Counted from the first letter of the stretch, positions 20,079-29,462 are shown. The stretch: 64,000 bases of DNA from Alphaproteobacteria bacterium (GCA_030433335.1 JAUILL010000003.1:124001-188000), one strand, 5' to 3'. A program made the numbers and translations. Notes: generated by a model from the letters alone, not told the origin.

Positions 20079-21500
20079 TTACTCCCGCCGCAACGTCAGC
20101 CGTGCCACCAGCCCTTCGGCACCTTCTTCAAAGGTCAGCGTGCCATTGTGCTGGCGGGCCACCGTTTGCACAATGCTCAGACCCAGCCCGTTGCCAGAAG
20201 CGCCCCCCGCATTGGTGCCCCGGCGGAAGGGCGCGATCAGATCACCCATCTCGAGCGCAGAAATCCCCGATCCGCCCGCGTCCTCAACCAGAATAGCAAC
20301 CTCGTCCGCGCTGCTTTCGATCCGGACCGTTGCGCGGCGCCCATAGTTCAGGGCGTTCTCGACCAAGTTCGTAATGGCCCGCTGCAGGGCGAGCGGCCGT
20401 GCGACCACCAGAACCCGTTGCGCCTCGCGCAAATTCGCGCGGGGTTCGGGCAGGGAGGCGTCTCGCGGGGTTACGCCGAACAGGGAATGGCGCGTCTCTG
20501 GTTGGTCTGTCGCCAGAGGTGCGAGCGTCACGCGGCGACCCAAGTCTTCGTAGTCATCGACGATCGATTCCACCAAAGCCGACAAGGAAATCTGCTGTGC
20601 AGCTTCGGCGTCTAACTCCGTACGTGTGAACGATAAAACGCCTTCGACCATGGCGATCATCTGGTCGATGTCACCTTCCATTTTCTGGCGCAGGGTCGCG
20701 TCGCCGATCAGCGCTGTCCGTAGTTTCAGACGGGCCGCAGGAGTACCCAGATCGTGGCTGATAGCCGACAGCACCTCGGCGCGCTTTTCCAAGGCCTCGC
20801 GCTCTTTGGCGATTGATGTGTTCAAGGCGACGGCGATTTCGTTCAGCTCGGACGGGCCTTCGGTGGGCAGCATGGCCGAGCCGTTCGCGCTGCCTTTGGC
20901 GAAGATGCGAGCGAGGCGACCAAGGCGTCCAGTGACCTCTGTGCTGCGACTGAGAAGCGTGACCATCAGCAGCAGAAACCCGAGGCCGAGGGGCAAGCGC
21001 ACGTCGTTCGGTGCGGCCTCGCAGGACCAGACCGAGGACGCGGTGATGCGGAACCAGCTTCCACCATCTGGGCGGGCATAGAGCGTCGGGTTCCCGCAGA
21101 GCCGCGCCATCTTGCGGGTCATCGCCCCGAGCTGTTGGGGCGGGCTCGAAAACGGGGGCAGGTCGGTCAGGGTGTAACTGAGGTCGGGGTCGTGCACCTG
21201 CACCAGCAAGCGTGCGCCGCCAAAATCCTCGTCCCAAAGGCTCTGCAGGATCGAGGCTTCGGTGATCCGGCCGACGCCACGAGGTGGGCGCGCAACCTCG
21301 GACAAAAACACATCTGCGGGCAATGGGGCGCCGTTATTCAGAGCGCCATAGAGCTGCTGCCCGATGTAGTCCGCGTGATCGAGATAGCGTTCCCACGTCT
21401 GTTGGCTGTCGTTCCAAACCGCCCCTGTGATCAGACCCGCGACAGTACCAGTCACAATCCAGCTGACGGTTTTGGCCTGAAGGGTGGGAAAAACCTTCAT
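20079..21500 (-). CDS. sensor histidine kinase (OmpR-partner type)
   Basis: This 473-aa membrane kinase has a first helix at about residues 12-28, a periplasmic sensor of about 140 residues containing two cysteines (C135, C160), a second helix at about 170-186, a HAMP-like linker, and a dimerisation domain with the phospho-acceptor H249 in AISHDLGTP. The ATPase domain shows NLVENALNYG (N box), EDAGGSGI (G1) and GNGLGLSIV (G2). It overlaps the response-regulator gene by 4 bp. Because the pair is divergent from a glucose-type ABC importer, it is probably the sensor for that importer, by analogy with GtrS of Pseudomonas, where the arrangement is similar; that role is inference. Confidence 0.88.
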   Translation of the reverse strand: MKVFPTLQAKTVSWIVTGTVAGLITGAVWNDSQQTWERYLDHADYIGQQLYGALNNGAPLPADVFLSEVARPPRGVGRITEASILQSLWDEDFGGARLLVQVHDPDLSYTLTDLPPFSSPPQQLGAMTRKMARLCGNPTLYARPDGGSWFRITASSVWSCEAAPNDVRLPLGLGFLLLMVTLLSRSTEVTGRLGRLARIFAKGSANGSAMLPTEGPSELNEIAVALNTSIAKEREALEKRAEVLSAISHDLGTPAARLKLRTALIGDATLRQKMEGDIDQMIAMVEGVLSFTRTELDAEAAQQISLSALVESIVDDYEDLGRRVTLAPLATDQPETRHSLFGVTPRDASLPEPRANLREAQRVLVVARPLALQRAITNLVENALNYGRRATVRIESSADEVAILVEDAGGSGISALEMGDLIAPFRRGTNAGGASGNGLGLSIVQTVARQHNGTLTFEEGAEGLVARLTLRRE

Positions 21501-22231
21501 TCCTGCGTGACCTCGCAGGCCAGCACATAGCCAACGCCGCGTTCAGTGCGGATCAGTTTGGGGTCTTTGGGGTTGGTTTCCAACTTGCCGCGCAGACGGC
21601 CCACTAGAACGTCGATTGCGCGGCCTTCGGCGGCGTCCATCACACGCTGTGGATCGCGGTCGGGGTCCAAAGCTTCGGCGATTTCCTCGCGTTTCAAGGG
21701 GATCATCGGGTTGGCGAGTAGGGCCTTGAGCAGGGCGCCTTCACGGCGGGACAGGGACACCAGATAGCCACCGGGCGCGCGAACTTCGCCTGTGCGGGCA
21801 TCCAGAGACCAGCCCTCGAACCTATAGATGCCCGCGGATCGGCGATAGGTGAGCGACGCCGCGCGGTTCCCGCGGCGCAACACCGCTTTGACGCGGGCGG
21901 CCAGAAGATCGGGGTTGAACGGTTTGGCCACGTAGTCGTCGGCCCCCGCCGCATAGCCTTGCATCCGCTGATTGTCCGAGGATAGCGCCGATACCATGAT
22001 GATCGGCACGTCCTGTTCGGCGCGCAGTTGTGCACACAGCTCCAGCCCGCTTTCATCCCCCAGCATCACGTCCAAGAGGATCAGGTCGATCCGGTACCGC
22101 TCCATCGCGGCGGCAATCTCGGCACCCGTTGCGGCAGGGCACACGGCAAAGCCCTGTCCCTGAAAGAACTTGGTCAGCATCTCGCGCAGTTCGGTGTCAT
22201 CATCGACAACGAGCAAACGGGGTATCGTCAT
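21497..22231 (-). CDS. OmpR-family response regulator
   Basis: This 244-aa protein has an N-terminal receiver domain with acidic pocket D10-D12, phospho-acceptor D54 (LILLDVMLGDES) and K in YVAKPFNPD. Its C-terminal winged helix is of the OmpR/PhoB type (RREGALLKALL, AIDVLVGRLRGKLE, GVGYVL). An insertion around 185-200 (DPDRDPQRVMDAAEG) is longer than usual. It is first in the regulator-kinase operon. The intergenic region to the ABC importer contains four GTAAC repeats at 10-bp phasing, the kind of direct-repeat operator OmpR-type regulators bind. It is likely the local activator (GltR-like), by inference. Confidence 0.88.
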   Translation of the reverse strand: MTIPRLLVVDDDTELREMLTKFFQGQGFAVCPAATGAEIAAAMERYRIDLILLDVMLGDESGLELCAQLRAEQDVPIIMVSALSSDNQRMQGYAAGADDYVAKPFNPDLLAARVKAVLRRGNRAASLTYRRSAGIYRFEGWSLDARTGEVRAPGGYLVSLSRREGALLKALLANPMIPLKREEIAEALDPDRDPQRVMDAAEGRAIDVLVGRLRGKLETNPKDPKLIRTERGVGYVLACEVTQE

Positions 22232-22308
22232 TTCGGGGTCTCTCCCTGCTTGGGGGGCGAAAATGGCGGGGCTTTTGTGCGGTGTCTAGCTGAACCTGAC
22301 GGGGCTGC

Positions 22309-22361
22309 GTAACGCTTTGTAACAAAATGGCGGTCTGTTGGGTAACAAACGGTAACAAAGG
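22309..22361. promoter_or_regulatory. phased GTAAC direct repeats, candidate response-regulator operator
   Basis: GTAAC occurs at 22309, 22319, 22342 and 22352: two pairs with exact 10-bp spacing, the pairs 33 bp apart. They lie 78 bp upstream of the regulator gene and about 114 bp upstream of the binding-protein gene. Ten-base direct repeats are the expected layout for OmpR/PhoB-family dimers. Confidence 0.55.
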
Positions 22362-22474
22362 CTCTCGAAATGTCATGCAGTAGCCGTGTGGCGGGATTGC
22401 GTCTGGTGCATAGGGAAGCAAGAATTTGCCCACTTCACGCCCCGGACGACACAGGGGCGCCAAGGGAGGACACC

Positions 22475-23719
22475 ATGAAGTATACCGTATTCGCAGCCGC
22501 AACCGCGGCTCTTTGCGCACTCGCAACCACATCCGTCGCTGAACCTCAGGCAGAAGTTCTGCACTGGTGGACATCGGGCGGCGAAGCCAAGTCGGTTGCT
22601 GTTCTGCAGCAGGAATTCAAGGACAACGGCGGCACCTGGACCGACATGCCCGTAGCGGGCGGTGGCGGCGACGCGGCGATGACCGCGCTGCGTGCCCGTG
22701 TTCTGTCGGGCAACGCGCCCGCAGCGGTTCAGCTCAAGGGCCCCGCGATTCAGGAATGGTACGAAGAGGGCGTTCTGTCGGACATCTCGACCGTTGCAGA
22801 GGAAAACGGTTGGGCTGACGTGCTGCCCGCAGCCATCGCAGAGCACATGAAATGCGAAGGCACCTGGTGTGCCGCGCCTGTAAACGTACACCGCGTTGAC
22901 TGGATCTGGGCAAACGCTCAGGTGTTGGCCGACAACGGCATCGAAATGCCCACCACTTGGGAAGAGTTCAACGCAGCCGCAGACAAACTGCAGGCCGCTG
23001 GCATCACCCCGCTGGCACACGGTGGTCAGGCATGGCAGGACGCCACTGTTTTTGAAACCGTTGTTCTGGGTCTGGGTGGCCCCGAGTTCTTCCACAAAGC
23101 TCTGGTCGAGCTGGACCCCGAAGCACTGGGTTCGGACACCATGAAGGCTGTCTTTGACCAGATGCGCAAAATGCGCGGCTATGTCGATGCGAACTTCTCG
23201 GGCCGTGACTGGAACCTGGCAACCGCAATGGTCATGAACGGCGAAGCGGCGTTCCAGATCATGGGTGACTGGGCCAAAGGCGAATTCCTCGCAGCGGGCA
23301 AAACCCCCGGCGAGGACTTCCTCTGCGCGTCGACCCCCGGTGAAGGCTACCTCTACAACGTAGACAGCTTTGCCATGTTCGACGTGGACGGCGCGGACAA
23401 AGAAGAAGGTCAGGCGCTGCTGGCGAAACTGATCGTTGGTCCGTCGTTCCAGAAAGTCTTCAACCTGAACAAGGGCTCGATCCCTGTGCGCACCGACGTC
23501 TCGCTGGACGAGTTCGACATGTGCGCCCACACCTCGAGCGAAGAAATGGCTGCATCGAGCGAAAGCGGCTCGCTGCTTCCCAGCTACGCGCACGGCATGG
23601 CTCTGCGCGGCGCGCAATCGGGTGCGATCACCGACGTTGTGACCGCCCACTTCAACTCTGACATGTCGTCCGATGACGCAGTCGAAATGCTGGTCAACGC
23701 AGTCGCGGCTGTCCAGTAA
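22475..23719 (+). CDS. gtsA: ABC sugar (glucose/mannose-type) substrate-binding protein
   Basis: This 414-aa periplasmic solute-binding protein has a signal peptide of about 21 residues (MKYTVFAAATAALCALATTS). After it come VLHWWTSGGEAKSVAVLQQE, GGGGDAAMTALRARVLSGN and VNVHRVDWIWAN, which match the glucose-binding GtsA/GltB group and not maltose or glycerol-phosphate binders. Four cysteines in the mature part suggest disulfides. The ATG at 22475 has GGGAGGA 5 bp before it. A hairpin separates it from the permease genes, which would raise its relative expression. It probably imports glucose; the exact sugar is inferred. Confidence 0.9.
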   Translation: MKYTVFAAATAALCALATTSVAEPQAEVLHWWTSGGEAKSVAVLQQEFKDNGGTWTDMPVAGGGGDAAMTALRARVLSGNAPAAVQLKGPAIQEWYEEGVLSDISTVAEENGWADVLPAAIAEHMKCEGTWCAAPVNVHRVDWIWANAQVLADNGIEMPTTWEEFNAAADKLQAAGITPLAHGGQAWQDATVFETVVLGLGGPEFFHKALVELDPEALGSDTMKAVFDQMRKMRGYVDANFSGRDWNLATAMVMNGEAAFQIMGDWAKGEFLAAGKTPGEDFLCASTPGEGYLYNVDSFAMFDVDGADKEEGQALLAKLIVGPSFQKVFNLNKGSIPVRTDVSLDEFDMCAHTSSEEMAASSESGSLLPSYAHGMALRGAQSGAITDVVTAHFNSDMSSDDAVEMLVNAVAAVQ

Positions 23720-23730
23720 CCCCTGAACTG

Positions 23731-23768
23731 CGGCCCTTCGCGCGCGCCAAAGCGCGGAGGGCCTTTTC
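23731..23768 (+). terminator. intercistronic hairpin between gtsA and gtsB
   Basis: GGCCCTTCGCGC pairs with GCGCGGAGGGCC and is followed by TTTTCG. It is probably a partial terminator or mRNA-protecting stem, setting the binding protein above the permeases. Confidence 0.65.
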
Positions 23769-23785
23769 GTCAGGAGCAATCCAAA

Positions 23786-24658
23786 ATGACCCTCTGGCTT
23801 GAACGCCATGTACCCAAGCTGGTACTGGCCCCGACTTTTATTGCCATTCTGCTCTTTGTTTATGGCTTCATCGCCTGGACAGGATGGATCTCGCTGACCA
23901 AATCCCGCCTGATGCCGAAATACGACATCGAAGGCTTCCAGCAATATGACCGTCTGTTTGCCGCGCCCCGTTGGGATGTCGCGATGAACAACCTGTATAT
24001 CTTCGGCGCGTTGTTTATCGTGATCTCGATGGTGCTGGGTCTGCTTCTGGCGATCCTGCTGGACCAGAAAATCCGCACCGAAGGCGTGCTGCGCACCATT
24101 TATCTGTACCCCATGGCGCTGTCGATGATCGTGACCGGCACCGCGTGGAAATGGATCCTGAACCCCGGTCTGGGTCTGGAAAAAGTTGTTCAGGGCTGGG
24201 GCTTTGAGAACTTTACCTTCGACTGGCTGGTGAACCCTGATTACGCCATCTACACCATCGTGATCGCCGCTGTCTGGCAGGCCTCCGGTTTCGTGATGGC
24301 GCTGTTCCTTGCGGGTCTGCGCTCGGTCGATACCGAGATCATCAAAGCGGCCCAAGTGGACGGCATCCCGACCACCCGTATCTACACCGCGATCATCATC
24401 CCTTCGATGGCTCCGATCTTCCTGTCCGCGTTCATTGTTCTGTCGCACCTCGCGATCAAGAGCTTTGACCTTGTGATTGCCATGACCAATGGCGGCCCCG
24501 GCTACGCGACCGACCTGCCGGCGACGTACATGTATGCCATGGCGTTCTCGCGCGGGGATCTGGGGCAGGCGGCAAGCTCTGCCATGATCATGATGCTCGT
24601 CGTGTTCACCATCGTTGTTCCCTACCTCTATTCTGAACTGAGAACCCGCAATGACTGA
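23786..24658 (+). CDS. gtsB: ABC sugar transporter permease 1
   Basis: This 290-aa inner-membrane permease of the MalF/UgpA class has six predicted helices. The EAA-type cytoplasmic loop is at EIIKAAQVDGIPTTRIYTAI. TNGGPGYATDLPATYMY near the C terminus matches the conserved GGP element of MalF-type sugar permeases. The start is preceded by CAGGAG. It overlaps gtsC by 8 bp, which couples the two permeases. It pairs with gtsC to form the channel for the substrate delivered by gtsA. Confidence 0.92.
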   Translation: MTLWLERHVPKLVLAPTFIAILLFVYGFIAWTGWISLTKSRLMPKYDIEGFQQYDRLFAAPRWDVAMNNLYIFGALFIVISMVLGLLLAILLDQKIRTEGVLRTIYLYPMALSMIVTGTAWKWILNPGLGLEKVVQGWGFENFTFDWLVNPDYAIYTIVIAAVWQASGFVMALFLAGLRSVDTEIIKAAQVDGIPTTRIYTAIIIPSMAPIFLSAFIVLSHLAIKSFDLVIAMTNGGPGYATDLPATYMYAMAFSRGDLGQAASSAMIMMLVVFTIVVPYLYSELRTRND

Positions 24659-25541
24659 TCTGTCTGCAACCCAAGGCGCATCCCGCCCGTGGGGCAAGAT
24701 CGCCCTGCGCTGGGGCCTTTATGTCCTGCTGGGACTGTTCGCCCTCTACTATCTGATCCCGCTTTTCGTGATGGTCACCACATCGCTCAAAAGCCTAGAT
24801 GAAATCCGCTCGGGTAGCCTTATTGCCCTGCCGCGCGAAGTGACCTTTGACGCATGGGCCAAAGCATGGTCCGGCGCCTGTACCGGCATCCAGTGCGAGG
24901 GCCTGAAGCCCTATATGTGGAACTCGATCCTGCTGGCCATTCCAGCGGTTCTGATTTCCACCGTGATCGGTGCGATGAACGGTTATGTGGTCGCGCAGTG
25001 GCGGTTCCGCGGGGCGAACATCATCTTTGCTCTGCTGCTTTTCGGATGCTTTATCCCGTTCCAGGTGGTCCTGCTGCCCATGGCAAAGATGCTGGGTATC
25101 CTTGGCCTTGCGGGCTCGATCCCCGGTCTGATCCTGGTGCACGTGGTCTACGGCCTTGGCTTCACCACGCTGTTCTTCCGCAACTACTATGTGACCATTC
25201 CTGCCGAACTGGTCAAAGCGGCCAAGATCGACGGCGCGGGCTTCTTCCGGATTTTCTTCTCGATCTTCCTGCCTTTGTCGCTGCCCATCATCGTGGTTTC
25301 GGTCATCTGGCAGTTCACCCAGATCTGGAACGACTTCCTCTTTGGTGTGTCGTTCAGCCAGGCGGGCACCCAGCCCATCACCGTGGCTCTCAACAACATC
25401 GTTAACTCCACCACCGGCGTTAAGGAATACAACGTGGATATGGCTGCTGCGATCATCGCCGCTCTGCCCACGCTGCTCGTCTATGTCGTCGCCGGCAAGT
25501 ACTTCATCCGCGGCCTCACCGCCGGTTCGGTGAAAGGATAA
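24651..25541 (+). CDS. gtsC: ABC sugar transporter permease 2
   Basis: This 296-aa MalG/UgpE-class permease has six helices. The EAA loop is at ELVKAAKIDGAGFFRIFFSI, followed by LPLSLPIIVVSVIWQFTQIWNDF, the expected helix 5 region. A Cys-containing periplasmic loop (GACTGIQCEGLKPYMWN) near residue 80 is typical of the glucose-type GtsC subgroup. Its start overlaps the gtsB stop region by 8 bp, and the ATPase gene follows after 5 bp. Confidence 0.92.
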   Translation: MTDLSATQGASRPWGKIALRWGLYVLLGLFALYYLIPLFVMVTTSLKSLDEIRSGSLIALPREVTFDAWAKAWSGACTGIQCEGLKPYMWNSILLAIPAVLISTVIGAMNGYVVAQWRFRGANIIFALLLFGCFIPFQVVLLPMAKMLGILGLAGSIPGLILVHVVYGLGFTTLFFRNYYVTIPAELVKAAKIDGAGFFRIFFSIFLPLSLPIIVVSVIWQFTQIWNDFLFGVSFSQAGTQPITVALNNIVNSTTGVKEYNVDMAAAIIAALPTLLVYVVAGKYFIRGLTAGSVKG

Positions 25542-25546
25542 CCCCC

Positions 25547-26644
25547 ATGGCTCCTATTCTCGACATTCAAAACCTGTACAAATCCTACGGTCAGACCGAG
25601 ATCCTGAAGGACATCAACGTGTCCATCGAAAAGGGTGACTTTCTGGTGCTGGTCGGCCCCTCGGGCTGCGGTAAGTCCACGCTGCTGAACTGTATCGCCG
25701 GTCTGGAGCCCATCTCGGGCGGCACGCTGAACATCGCGGGTCAGGACATGACCAACGTCAGCCCCAAGGACCGCAACATCGCGATGGTGTTCCAGAGCTA
25801 TGCTCTCTACCCGACCATGTCGGTGGCCAAGAACATCACCTTTGGCATGCAGGTGCGCGGCGTTGATAAGGCGACCCAAGAACGCAAGCTGGCCGAAGTG
25901 GCGAAACAACTGCAGATCGAAAAGCTGCTGAACCGCAAGCCCAGCCAGCTGTCCGGCGGCCAGCGTCAGCGTGTGGCGATGGGCCGTGCGCTGGTACGTG
26001 ACCCCGCGCTGTTCCTGTTCGACGAGCCTCTGTCGAACCTTGATGCGAAGCTGCGCGTGGAAATGCGCACTGAAATCAAGCGCCTGCATCAGGATCTTCA
26101 TGCGTCGATGGTCTATGTGACCCACGACCAGATCGAGGCGATGACCCTTGCCACCAAGATCGTTGTCATGAAGGACGGCATCATCCAGCAGATCGGGACC
26201 CCCGCGGAAATCTACCGCCAGCCTGCGAACCTGTTCGTGGCGGACTTCATGGGCAGCCCCGCGATGAACCTGATCCCCGCCAAGGTTTCAACCGATGGCA
26301 ATGCCCGCCGCATTGAGATCGCCCGTGACGGCGAGGCGCCCTTGGTGCTGACCGACCGCCGCGGTGTGGACCTGCCCAAAGACGTGATCATCGGCCTGCG
26401 CCCCGAGGACATCACCGATCCAGGCAGCCGTCAGGGTGACAATCTGGAACTGGCCGACGTGCATGTGGACGTGGTCGAGCCCGCCGGTGCGGATACCTAT
26501 GTCGTCTCGCGCTTGGGCGGCAAAGAGGTCACCGCGCGTTTGCAGGCCGAGACCGACGTCCGTCCCGGCGCCCGCGCGCAGTTCGCGTTCGATCTGGGCA
26601 AGGCCAGCTACTTTGATCCTGCCAGCGGTGCGCGTCTGGTGTGA
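25547..26644 (+). CDS. gtsD: ABC sugar transporter ATP-binding protein (UgpC/MalK type)
   Basis: This 365-aa ATPase drives the importer. Walker A is GPSGCGKST (37-45), the Q loop is MVFQSYALYPTMSV, the signature is LSGGQRQRVAMGRALVRDP, Walker B is LFLFDEPLSNLDAKLR, and the switch histidine is in YVTHDQIEAMT. The C-terminal 130 residues form the OB-fold regulatory domain of the MalK class. It is last in the gtsABCD operon and is followed by a hairpin and a downstream repeat element. Confidence 0.95.
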   Translation: MAPILDIQNLYKSYGQTEILKDINVSIEKGDFLVLVGPSGCGKSTLLNCIAGLEPISGGTLNIAGQDMTNVSPKDRNIAMVFQSYALYPTMSVAKNITFGMQVRGVDKATQERKLAEVAKQLQIEKLLNRKPSQLSGGQRQRVAMGRALVRDPALFLFDEPLSNLDAKLRVEMRTEIKRLHQDLHASMVYVTHDQIEAMTLATKIVVMKDGIIQQIGTPAEIYRQPANLFVADFMGSPAMNLIPAKVSTDGNARRIEIARDGEAPLVLTDRRGVDLPKDVIIGLRPEDITDPGSRQGDNLELADVHVDVVEPAGADTYVVSRLGGKEVTARLQAETDVRPGARAQFAFDLGKASYFDPASGARLV

Positions 26645-26686
26645 TCCATTCTGCGGCTTGCGTGCCTGTGGCACGGTAGGGGCCGT

Positions 26687-26712
26687 GGGTATTTTGACCA
26701 AGAAAGAGGGGG
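26687..26712 (+). repeat. downstream element copy 4
   Basis: GTGGGTATTTTGACCAAGAA then AGAGGG, 43 bp after the gtsD stop and close in sequence to copy 1. A small hairpin CGTGCC/GGCACG lies just before it. Confidence 0.6.
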
Positions 26713-26859
26713 TGGCGTGGGCTGCCCCCTTTGTCGTTTTGGAAAATCTACCTTTCGGGTGCGGTTTTCTGGCGCGTCTGTTGGTTGCGGGCAGGCGGTT
26801 TGCTTGAAGATGGGGGGCTTGCGCCCTAATGTCCGCTCGAAACTTGGAGAAGTAGGTCC

Positions 26860-28002
26860 ATGAGCGGAAAGCGCAGTATTTTCGAAGAGGTAGACAGCAA
26901 AGAGGCGGTGCAGACCAGCGCCGTCGGGTCCATTGACCGGACCCGCCGCGGCGCGCGGGGCGCGGTCCGGATCTGGCTGATGCTTTTGTTTGTCATGGTG
27001 ATGGCGATGATCGCGGTGGGCGGCTTGACCCGTCTGACCGATAGCGGTCTGTCGATCACCGAATGGAAGCCTGTCACGGGTGCACTGCCGCCCATGGATG
27101 CGGCTACTTGGGAGTCCGAGTTCGCCAAGTACAAGGAAATTCCTGAGTACCAGTTGCAGAACAAGGGCATGACCCTGTCCGAGTTCAAAGCGATCTACTG
27201 GTGGGAGTGGGGCCATCGTCAATTGGGGCGGACCATTGGCTTGGTTTGGGCTTTGGGTTTCCTCGGGTTTGCCGCGACACGTAGCCTTCCGCCCGGTTGG
27301 ACGGGACGGTTGCTGTTCGTCGGCGCTTTGGGCGGCGCTCAGGGCGCGATCGGGTGGTGGATGGTCTCCAGCGGTTTGACCGGCGAGATGCTGGATGTGG
27401 TCAGCTACCGTTTGGCAACGCACCTTGGTTTGGCGTTTGTGATCCTTGGGTTCATTGCGTGGTACGTGTTTGAACTAGGGCGCGAGCCGCGTGATCTGCT
27501 GCAAGCGCGCCGTGGGGGCGAGAAGAAGCTGTTTGGCCTGTCCACCGGTTTGCTGCATTTCGCGTTCCTACAGATTTTGCTGGGGGCCTTGGTCGCTGGC
27601 ATCGACGCGGGACGAAACTATCCCGATTGGCCGATGATGGCCGGATCGTGGACCCCGCCGGATATGCTGAGCCTGCAGCCTGTTTGGCGGAACTTCTTTG
27701 AAAACGACGGCACGGTGCAGTTCATTCACCGTATGTCGGGCTATCTGCTGTTCATCTTTGGCGCCGTGGTGTTCCTGAAGGGCCGCAAGAGCGCCTATCC
27801 CAAGACACGTGGGGCATTCACTGTCGTCTTCTCGATGCTGGTGCTGCAGATGCTACTGGGGATCGTGACCGTGATGCACAGCTCGCCGTGGTATCTGGCG
27901 ATCCTGCACCAAGTTGGCGCTGTGGCGCTGTGGGTGCTGATCCTGCGGGCGCGGTTCATGTCGCGCTATCCTGTTGCTACCAGTGTTCGTGAGGGTCTGT
28001 GA
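26860..28002 (+). CDS. ctaA: heme A synthase, COX15 type
   Basis: This 380-aa membrane protein oxidises the C8 methyl of heme O to give heme A for aa3-type cytochrome oxidase. Eight helices are predicted. The paired heme-ligand histidines are visible in WWEWGHRQLGR, ATHLGLA, FIHRMSGY and LHQVGAVALW. GGLTRLTDSGLSITEWKPV is the conserved COX15 loop. It is the alphaproteobacterial/mitochondrial (type 2) form. The start ATG follows TTGGAGAAG. The stop overlaps the next start (TGATG), so the carboxypeptidase is coupled. No oxidase genes are present in the window. Confidence 0.96.
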   Translation: MSGKRSIFEEVDSKEAVQTSAVGSIDRTRRGARGAVRIWLMLLFVMVMAMIAVGGLTRLTDSGLSITEWKPVTGALPPMDAATWESEFAKYKEIPEYQLQNKGMTLSEFKAIYWWEWGHRQLGRTIGLVWALGFLGFAATRSLPPGWTGRLLFVGALGGAQGAIGWWMVSSGLTGEMLDVVSYRLATHLGLAFVILGFIAWYVFELGREPRDLLQARRGGEKKLFGLSTGLLHFAFLQILLGALVAGIDAGRNYPDWPMMAGSWTPPDMLSLQPVWRNFFENDGTVQFIHRMSGYLLFIFGAVVFLKGRKSAYPKTRGAFTVVFSMLVLQMLLGIVTVMHSSPWYLAILHQVGAVALWVLILRARFMSRYPVATSVREGL

Positions 28003-29456
28003 TGTCCTATGACGCGTTGATGGCGTTCCAGCGCCAGACCGAAGCTTTGGCGCAGGTGGCGGGCCGCACCGGCTGGGACCAAGAGGTTCTGATGCCCGAA
28101 GGGGCCGCCGAACAGCGGGCCGAGGAAATGGCGGCTTTGGAGGCTGTGCTTCATGCCCGCCGCTGTGATCCCCGTGTGGGAGAATGGTTGGCGGCGGCAG
28201 AGCCTGCGGACGATGTGCAGGCGGCGATGCTGCGCGAGGTGAAACGCGGCTATGACCGCGCCACCAAAGTTCCCGGTGATCTGGCCGAGGCGCTGGCCCG
28301 CGTGACCAGCCGCGCCCAAGGCATCTGGGCCAGGGTCCGCGCGGCCGAGGATGTGGCGGCCTTCTTGCCGATCCTGTCCGAGGTGGTCGATCTGCGCCGT
28401 CAGGAGGCTGCGGCCTTGGGCGGCGAGATTGCCTATGACGCGCTGCTGGACGACTACGAACCCGGTATCACCGGCGCCGAGATTGCCGAGCTGTTCGACG
28501 CCATGCGGCCCCGCTTGGTCGCCCTGCGTGATCAGGTGCTGGCAAAGCCGCAGACCGACAAGCTGAGAGGGTCGTTTGACCCCGCGATCCAGATGGCGCT
28601 GGCCGAGGAAGTCGCGGTCGCCTTTGGCTATGACCTGAACCACGGGCGCATCGACAAGGCTGTGCATCCGTTCAGTTCGGGCAGTGGTCTGGATGTGCGG
28701 ATCACCACGCGGACGGCGGCGGATGATCCGTTCAACTGCCTCTACTCGACGATCCACGAGGTAGGGCACGCCTGCTATGAGCAGAACATCGACCGCGCCT
28801 ATCTGCTGAGCCCGCTTGGCCATGGTGTGTCTATGGGCGTCCACGAAAGCCAGAGCCGGATTTACGAGAACCAGATCGGGCGGGGGCAAGCCTTTACCGG
28901 TTGGCTCTATGGCCGGATGGTGGACCGCTTTGGCGATATCGGGGTTGGCGACACGCAGGCCTTCTATCGCGCGGTGAACCGCGTGCATAACGGCTATATC
29001 CGCACAGAGTCCGATGAGGTTCAGTATAACCTGCACGTCATGCTGCGCTTCGATCTGGAGAGGGCGCTGTTCAGTGGCGATCTGCAGGTCAGCGATCTGG
29101 AAGCCGCGTGGAACGACCGGTTCAAGGCAGACTTTGGCTATGCGGTAGACAAGCCCTCTAACGGGGTGCTGCAGGATGTGCACTGGTCTGTGGGGCTGTT
29201 TGGCTACTTCCCGACGTACAGCTTGGGCAACGTCTATGCGGGCTGTTTGAATGCCGCCATGCGCCGAGATCTTCCGGATCTGGATGCGGCTTTGGGGCAG
29301 GGTGATACCACTGCGGCAACCGGTTGGCTGAAGGACAAGGTCCAGCAGCATGGCGCGCTCTATGCGCCGCGTGAGACGATTGAACGCGCGATTGGCGGAC
29401 CTGTAAGCCCTGATCCGTTTCTGAACTATCTGGAAGAGAAGTTTGGCGCTCTGTGA
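28002..29456 (+). CDS. M32-family metallocarboxypeptidase
   Basis: This 484-aa zinc carboxypeptidase (thermostable carboxypeptidase Taq family) removes C-terminal residues from peptides in the cytoplasm. The HEXXH zinc motif is HEVGH (252-256), followed by the downstream Glu in MGVHESQSRIYENQIGRG and by YIRTESDEVQYNLHVMLRFDLE, both family hallmarks. The ATG at 28002 overlaps the ctaA stop; GAGGG precedes it. An alternative GTG three bases upstream is possible. The functional link with ctaA is only positional. Confidence 0.94.
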   Translation: MSYDALMAFQRQTEALAQVAGRTGWDQEVLMPEGAAEQRAEEMAALEAVLHARRCDPRVGEWLAAAEPADDVQAAMLREVKRGYDRATKVPGDLAEALARVTSRAQGIWARVRAAEDVAAFLPILSEVVDLRRQEAAALGGEIAYDALLDDYEPGITGAEIAELFDAMRPRLVALRDQVLAKPQTDKLRGSFDPAIQMALAEEVAVAFGYDLNHGRIDKAVHPFSSGSGLDVRITTRTAADDPFNCLYSTIHEVGHACYEQNIDRAYLLSPLGHGVSMGVHESQSRIYENQIGRGQAFTGWLYGRMVDRFGDIGVGDTQAFYRAVNRVHNGYIRTESDEVQYNLHVMLRFDLERALFSGDLQVSDLEAAWNDRFKADFGYAVDKPSNGVLQDVHWSVGLFGYFPTYSLGNVYAGCLNAAMRRDLPDLDAALGQGDTTAATGWLKDKVQQHGALYAPRETIERAIGGPVSPDPFLNYLEEKFGAL

Positions 29457-29462
29457 CACAAA

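Noticed and set aside
22373-24697. Minus-strand open frame of 774 codons opposite the sugar-importer genes
   Set aside because: It is antisense to gtsA and gtsB, with His/Arg/Gln-rich low-information sequence and no recognisable domain.
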